This document shows positions 61,635 to 64,000 of a stretch of 64,000 nucleotides of DNA, piece by piece. The stretch's first letter is position 1. The number at the start of each line of letters is the position of its first letter. The position numbers were made by a program, and so were the translations under genes. The notes beneath the pieces were generated by a model. The model saw only the letters and a program-made list of their open reading frames with translations, was not told where the DNA came from and did no database searches. The stretch is from Stackebrandtia nassauensis DSM 44728 (GTDB lineage Bacteria; Actinomycetota; Actinomycetes; Mycobacteriales; Micromonosporaceae): assembly GCF_000024545.1 (NCBI RefSeq), contig NC_013947.1, positions 6,138,001 to 6,202,000 on the forward strand, read 5' to 3'.

Positions 61635-62784
61635 TGCGGGCGAAGCGGATGTCGTCGCGGGCGTCGCCGTCGGGGTAGGCACCCGCTTCGTAGAGGAGTC
61701 CGATGTCGCCGTTGCCCAGAACGGCCATGTTGGAGTAACCGGCGCGGTCCTCGTCGATGACGGTGCCCTCGTCGACGCTCTGCCAGGTCTTCCCCTCGTC
61801 GAAGGACGAGCGGATCGTCATGGTCATGCGCAGCTTGGAGTGCACAGGGGACGCGAACAGCACCCGGTCGTAGGAGTCGCCGGAGTCGGTGGCGCGCAGG
61901 CGAAGGATCGAGCCCTGGACCTTGGGTGTGCCGACGAGGTCGGGAATCAGCTTGAACGGCGCCTCGAAGCTGGCTCCGGCGTCGGTGCTGACGGCGAAGG
62001 CGCGGGTCTGGGTGTTGGTGCCCGCGTTCTCCCGCGCCGCGGCGTAGATGCCGCCGTCGGTGCGCTCGAAGAGGTTCAGTTCCTGCGGGATGATGTCGTC
62101 GGTCGCGGGGACGTCGGTGGCACCGCGGGTCCAGGTCTCGCCGCCGTCGTCGCTGTAGACCAGGGCGGCGCCGTTCTTGCCGGAGCCGTCGGAGAAGTTG
62201 ACGCCCACGACCAGCCGTCCGGCGTGTTCGCCCCGGGTGAGCTGGATGCCGCCGCCGGGGCCGGTGGCATACCAGCCCCAGTCGGGTTCGTCGATGACGT
62301 CGCCGAGGCTCTTGGCGGTGCTCCAGGTCTGGCCGTCGTCGTCGCTGTGTTGGACGTACGGGGTGCGGGGCTGGTCGGCGTTGGACGGGTTGTGTGTGGA
62401 CAGCAGCACGATGCGGCCGGTGCTCTCGTCGAGGATCGGCACCGGGTTGCCGCGGGTGGCGGCCGCGTCGGGGTCGTCGTCGGTGCCCTGTAGCACGATC
62501 TGGGACTTGCCCCAGGTCGCTCCGTCGTCGGTGGAGCGTTTCATGACCAGGTCGATGTGGCCGGTGTCGCCGCAGAACTCGGTGCGGGCTTCGGCGAAGG
62601 CCAGCAGGTCGCCGTTCCCGGCCCGCAGGATGGCGGGGATGCGGTGGCAGCCGTAGCCGTTCTCGCCCTTGGTGAAGATGGTCTGGACGTCGGGGGCGGC
62701 GGAGGCGGGGCCTGCGGTGAGCAGACCGGCGGTGACGGTCAGCGCGGCCACGGCCGCGATGACGAGCGGACGGAGCAGTCTCAT
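61606..62784 (-). CDS. secreted sialidase (BNR/Asp-box)
   Basis: The 392-aa precursor has a signal peptide (1-29, ending ASAA). The six-blade propeller shows the RIP motif CHRIPAIL with catalytic Arg, five Asp boxes (STDDGATW, SDDDGQTW, SDDGGETW, STDAGASF, SFDEGKTW), Tyr/Glu in the middle (PQELNLFER) and a C-terminal AGYSNMAVL. It releases terminal sialic acid. ATG at 62784 has GAGGG 8 nt upstream. Its 5' region carries nothing else definite; a terminator of the upstream nuclease lies 113 bp away. Confidence 0.9.
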   Translation of the reverse strand: MRLLRPLVIAAVAALTVTAGLLTAGPASAAPDVQTIFTKGENGYGCHRIPAILRAGNGDLLAFAEARTEFCGDTGHIDLVMKRSTDDGATWGKSQIVLQGTDDDPDAAATRGNPVPILDESTGRIVLLSTHNPSNADQPRTPYVQHSDDDGQTWSTAKSLGDVIDEPDWGWYATGPGGGIQLTRGEHAGRLVVGVNFSDGSGKNGAALVYSDDGGETWTRGATDVPATDDIIPQELNLFERTDGGIYAAARENAGTNTQTRAFAVSTDAGASFEAPFKLIPDLVGTPKVQGSILRLRATDSGDSYDRVLFASPVHSKLRMTMTIRSSFDEGKTWQSVDEGTVIDEDRAGYSNMAVLGNGDIGLLYEAGAYPDGDARDDIRFARISESDLGVP

Positions 62785-62896
62785 GATGGGCACCCTCACG
62801 TTCGGTGGAGACTCAGGAGACTTCGATACTGGCGAATGAATCAATAAAGAGCCAATAAGACATAGGACGTCCTATGAACTCCAGCCGACGCGAAGA

Positions 62897-62923
62897 AGCC
62901 CGCGACCCAAGAGGTCGCGGGCT
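62897..62923. terminator. hairpin terminator of the nuclease gene
   Basis: AGCCCGCGACC and GGTCGCGGGCT form a perfect 11-bp stem around CAAGA, 17 bp after the nuclease stop on the minus strand. Confidence 0.82.
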
Positions 62924-62939
62924 CCTAGGAGAACTGCTG

Positions 62940-64000
62940 TTACAGCGTCAACTTGACCACGCTCGGGTCGTGGTCACTGGCCTGGTCGGTGAACTCGGAG
63001 TTCACGTGCACGACGTCCAGTTCGGCGGCCTCGGCCAGCTTCGGCGAGACCAGGATCTGGTCCAGCACCTGCGAATTGCCGTCGAAGACGTAGCTGTAGC
63101 GCTCCTTCTCGTCCAGCAGGTCGTAGGCACCCTTGAGGGCGTCACCGGCGGTCAGCTTGGCGACGGTCTCGGAGAACTCGAAGTCGTTGATGTCGCCCAG
63201 GACGACGACGTTGGCGTCCGGGACGGCGCCCTGCAGTTCCTTGACGAACTTGTTGACCAGCTCGGCCTGCGGGTGCCGCTGCTCCTCGCTGGAGCGGGCC
63301 GGCGGCTGGAACCGGCCCATGAGCGGGTCGTCGCCGCCCTTGGACGCGAAGTGGTTCACCACGGCGAAGACCTTCTTGCCGTTGAACTCGAACTCGGCCG
63401 CGACCGGTTTGCGGGAGTCCTTCCAGGCGTCGTCGGCCGGGGCGACGCGGCCCGGGGACACGCTCAGTCCCTCCGCGGAGACTTCGACCGGAGTGGTGGC
63501 GTCACCGGCGTCCTTGCCGGAGGGCTTGACCCGCTCGGGGTTGTACAGGAACCCGGTGCGGATGTTGCCGCCCGGCTCGCCGCCGTCGGCGTTGTTCTCC
63601 GGGTCGATCGACTGGTACTCATAGGACGGTCCACCGGCGGCCTTGATGGCCTCGATGAGCTTCTTCCAGGTCTCGTCGGCGGCAACGGTGCCGTCGTCGT
63701 CGGCGCCGTTGTTGTCCTGGATCTCCTCGATGCCGAGGATGTCCGGGGAGGCCAGGTTCTTGGCGATGTACTCGCCGTGCCGGTCGAAGGCGGCCTGGTC
63801 GTCCTTGGGGTCCAGGTTCTCCACGTTGTAGGTGGCCATGGCGAGCTTGTCGCCCTGCGCCTCGGTGGTCTCCGGCTTCAACCCGGCGCTTTCCACCTTC
63901 GGGGTCTCCAGGGCGTTGAGCTTGAAGTTGCCGAAGCTGTAGTCCAGGACGCCGTCGACGTCGTCGGGCAGCTTGTCGCCGACGTTGGCGACCGGGGCCT
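62940..64000 (-). CDS. secreted EEP-family nuclease (NucH/ExeM-like), partial
   Basis: The frame is open to the right edge, so the N-terminal part lies outside; 353 codons are visible. The catalytic endonuclease/exonuclease/phosphatase domain has MATYNVENLDP (Asn), LGIEEIQDNNG (Glu), VVNHFASKGGDD, NVVVLGDINDF and SDHDPSVVKL (His-Asp). Before it is the end of a beta domain (VANVGDKLPDDVDGVLDYSF). This arrangement occurs in large extracellular DNases. The final residues are KLTL, so no sortase or anchor tail is seen. Confidence 0.87.
   Translation of the reverse strand, partial: APVANVGDKLPDDVDGVLDYSFGNFKLNALETPKVESAGLKPETTEAQGDKLAMATYNVENLDPKDDQAAFDRHGEYIAKNLASPDILGIEEIQDNNGADDDGTVAADETWKKLIEAIKAAGGPSYEYQSIDPENNADGGEPGGNIRTGFLYNPERVKPSGKDAGDATTPVEVSAEGLSVSPGRVAPADDAWKDSRKPVAAEFEFNGKKVFAVVNHFASKGGDDPLMGRFQPPARSSEEQRHPQAELVNKFVKELQGAVPDANVVVLGDINDFEFSETVAKLTAGDALKGAYDLLDEKERYSYVFDGNSQVLDQILVSPKLAEAAELDVVHVNSEFTDQASDHDPSVVKLTL

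Overview
The window is high-GC DNA with strong third-position G/C bias, many GTG/TTG starts and several leaderless-looking genes. Gene content points to an actinomycete: an ECF sigma factor with a ZAS anti-sigma, HelD-type helicase, a DUF501/FtsB-like/Ppx block, WXG-like proteins, WYL/TetR/MerR regulators, ectoine synthesis and many secreted proteins. A Glycomycetes or Micromonospora-like lineage (Stackebrandtia would fit) is my inference from overall character, not a database result. No rRNA, tRNA, CRISPR array, transposase or prophage was seen.

Layout. 1-8.1 kb: an MFS fragment, a small-molecule kinase and an extracytoplasmic copper-handling locus. In that locus an ECF sigma factor, a DsbA-like protein and a His-leading membrane protein run leftward. 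A ZAS-type anti-sigma, a CopC-CopD fusion and YcnI/DUF1775 run rightward from a 40-bp divergent region with a near-ideal leaderless ECF promoter. 8-24.8 kb: single genes and regulator-target pairs (HelD-like ATPase, subtilisin, CPBP protease, two-component system, HAD, MFS/WYL pair, methyltransferase/MerR pair, AKR, UvrA-like ATPase, TetR/reductase pair). Several pairs share an intergenic dyad that looks like an operator. 24.8-35 kb: P450, PhoX-like protein, EgtD-like methyltransferase, a sulfurylase-like/APS kinase fusion, PEP carboxylase, a lipoprotein and a DUF457-type membrane protein.

35-52.4 kb is the housekeeping core seen in other actinobacteria (mfd, lipoprotein, mazG, eno, ftsB-like, DUF501, ppx). 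Here it is opened up: ectABCD and a Sel1/TPR gene sit between mazG and eno, eno is inverted, and a DUF885 peptidase, a trypsin-like protease and a superoxide dismutase lie between eno and ftsB. The SOD gene has a perfect Nur-type box upstream. 52.5-55.2 kb is a small cassette resembling a type VII secretion/polymorphic toxin locus (YbaB-like, WXG-like, putative effector, DUF1877). 55.4-64 kb holds secreted hydrolases (SGNH esterase, sialidase, EEP nuclease), a CGNR regulator/epoxide hydrolase pair and an RHH-DUF4097-Imm21 operon.

The most striking theme is in-frame sequence duplication inside genes: an exact 570-bp tandem duplication in copCD that adds an odd number of membrane helices, a 57-bp perfect repeat in an unusual linker of Mfd, a palindromic insertion in the second ATPase domain of the UvrA-like protein, and a duplicated 3' end of ectD. 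Three genes have odd 3' ends (sigma factor, EgtD-like, SOD) where a lost stop, frameshift or true fusion should be distinguished.
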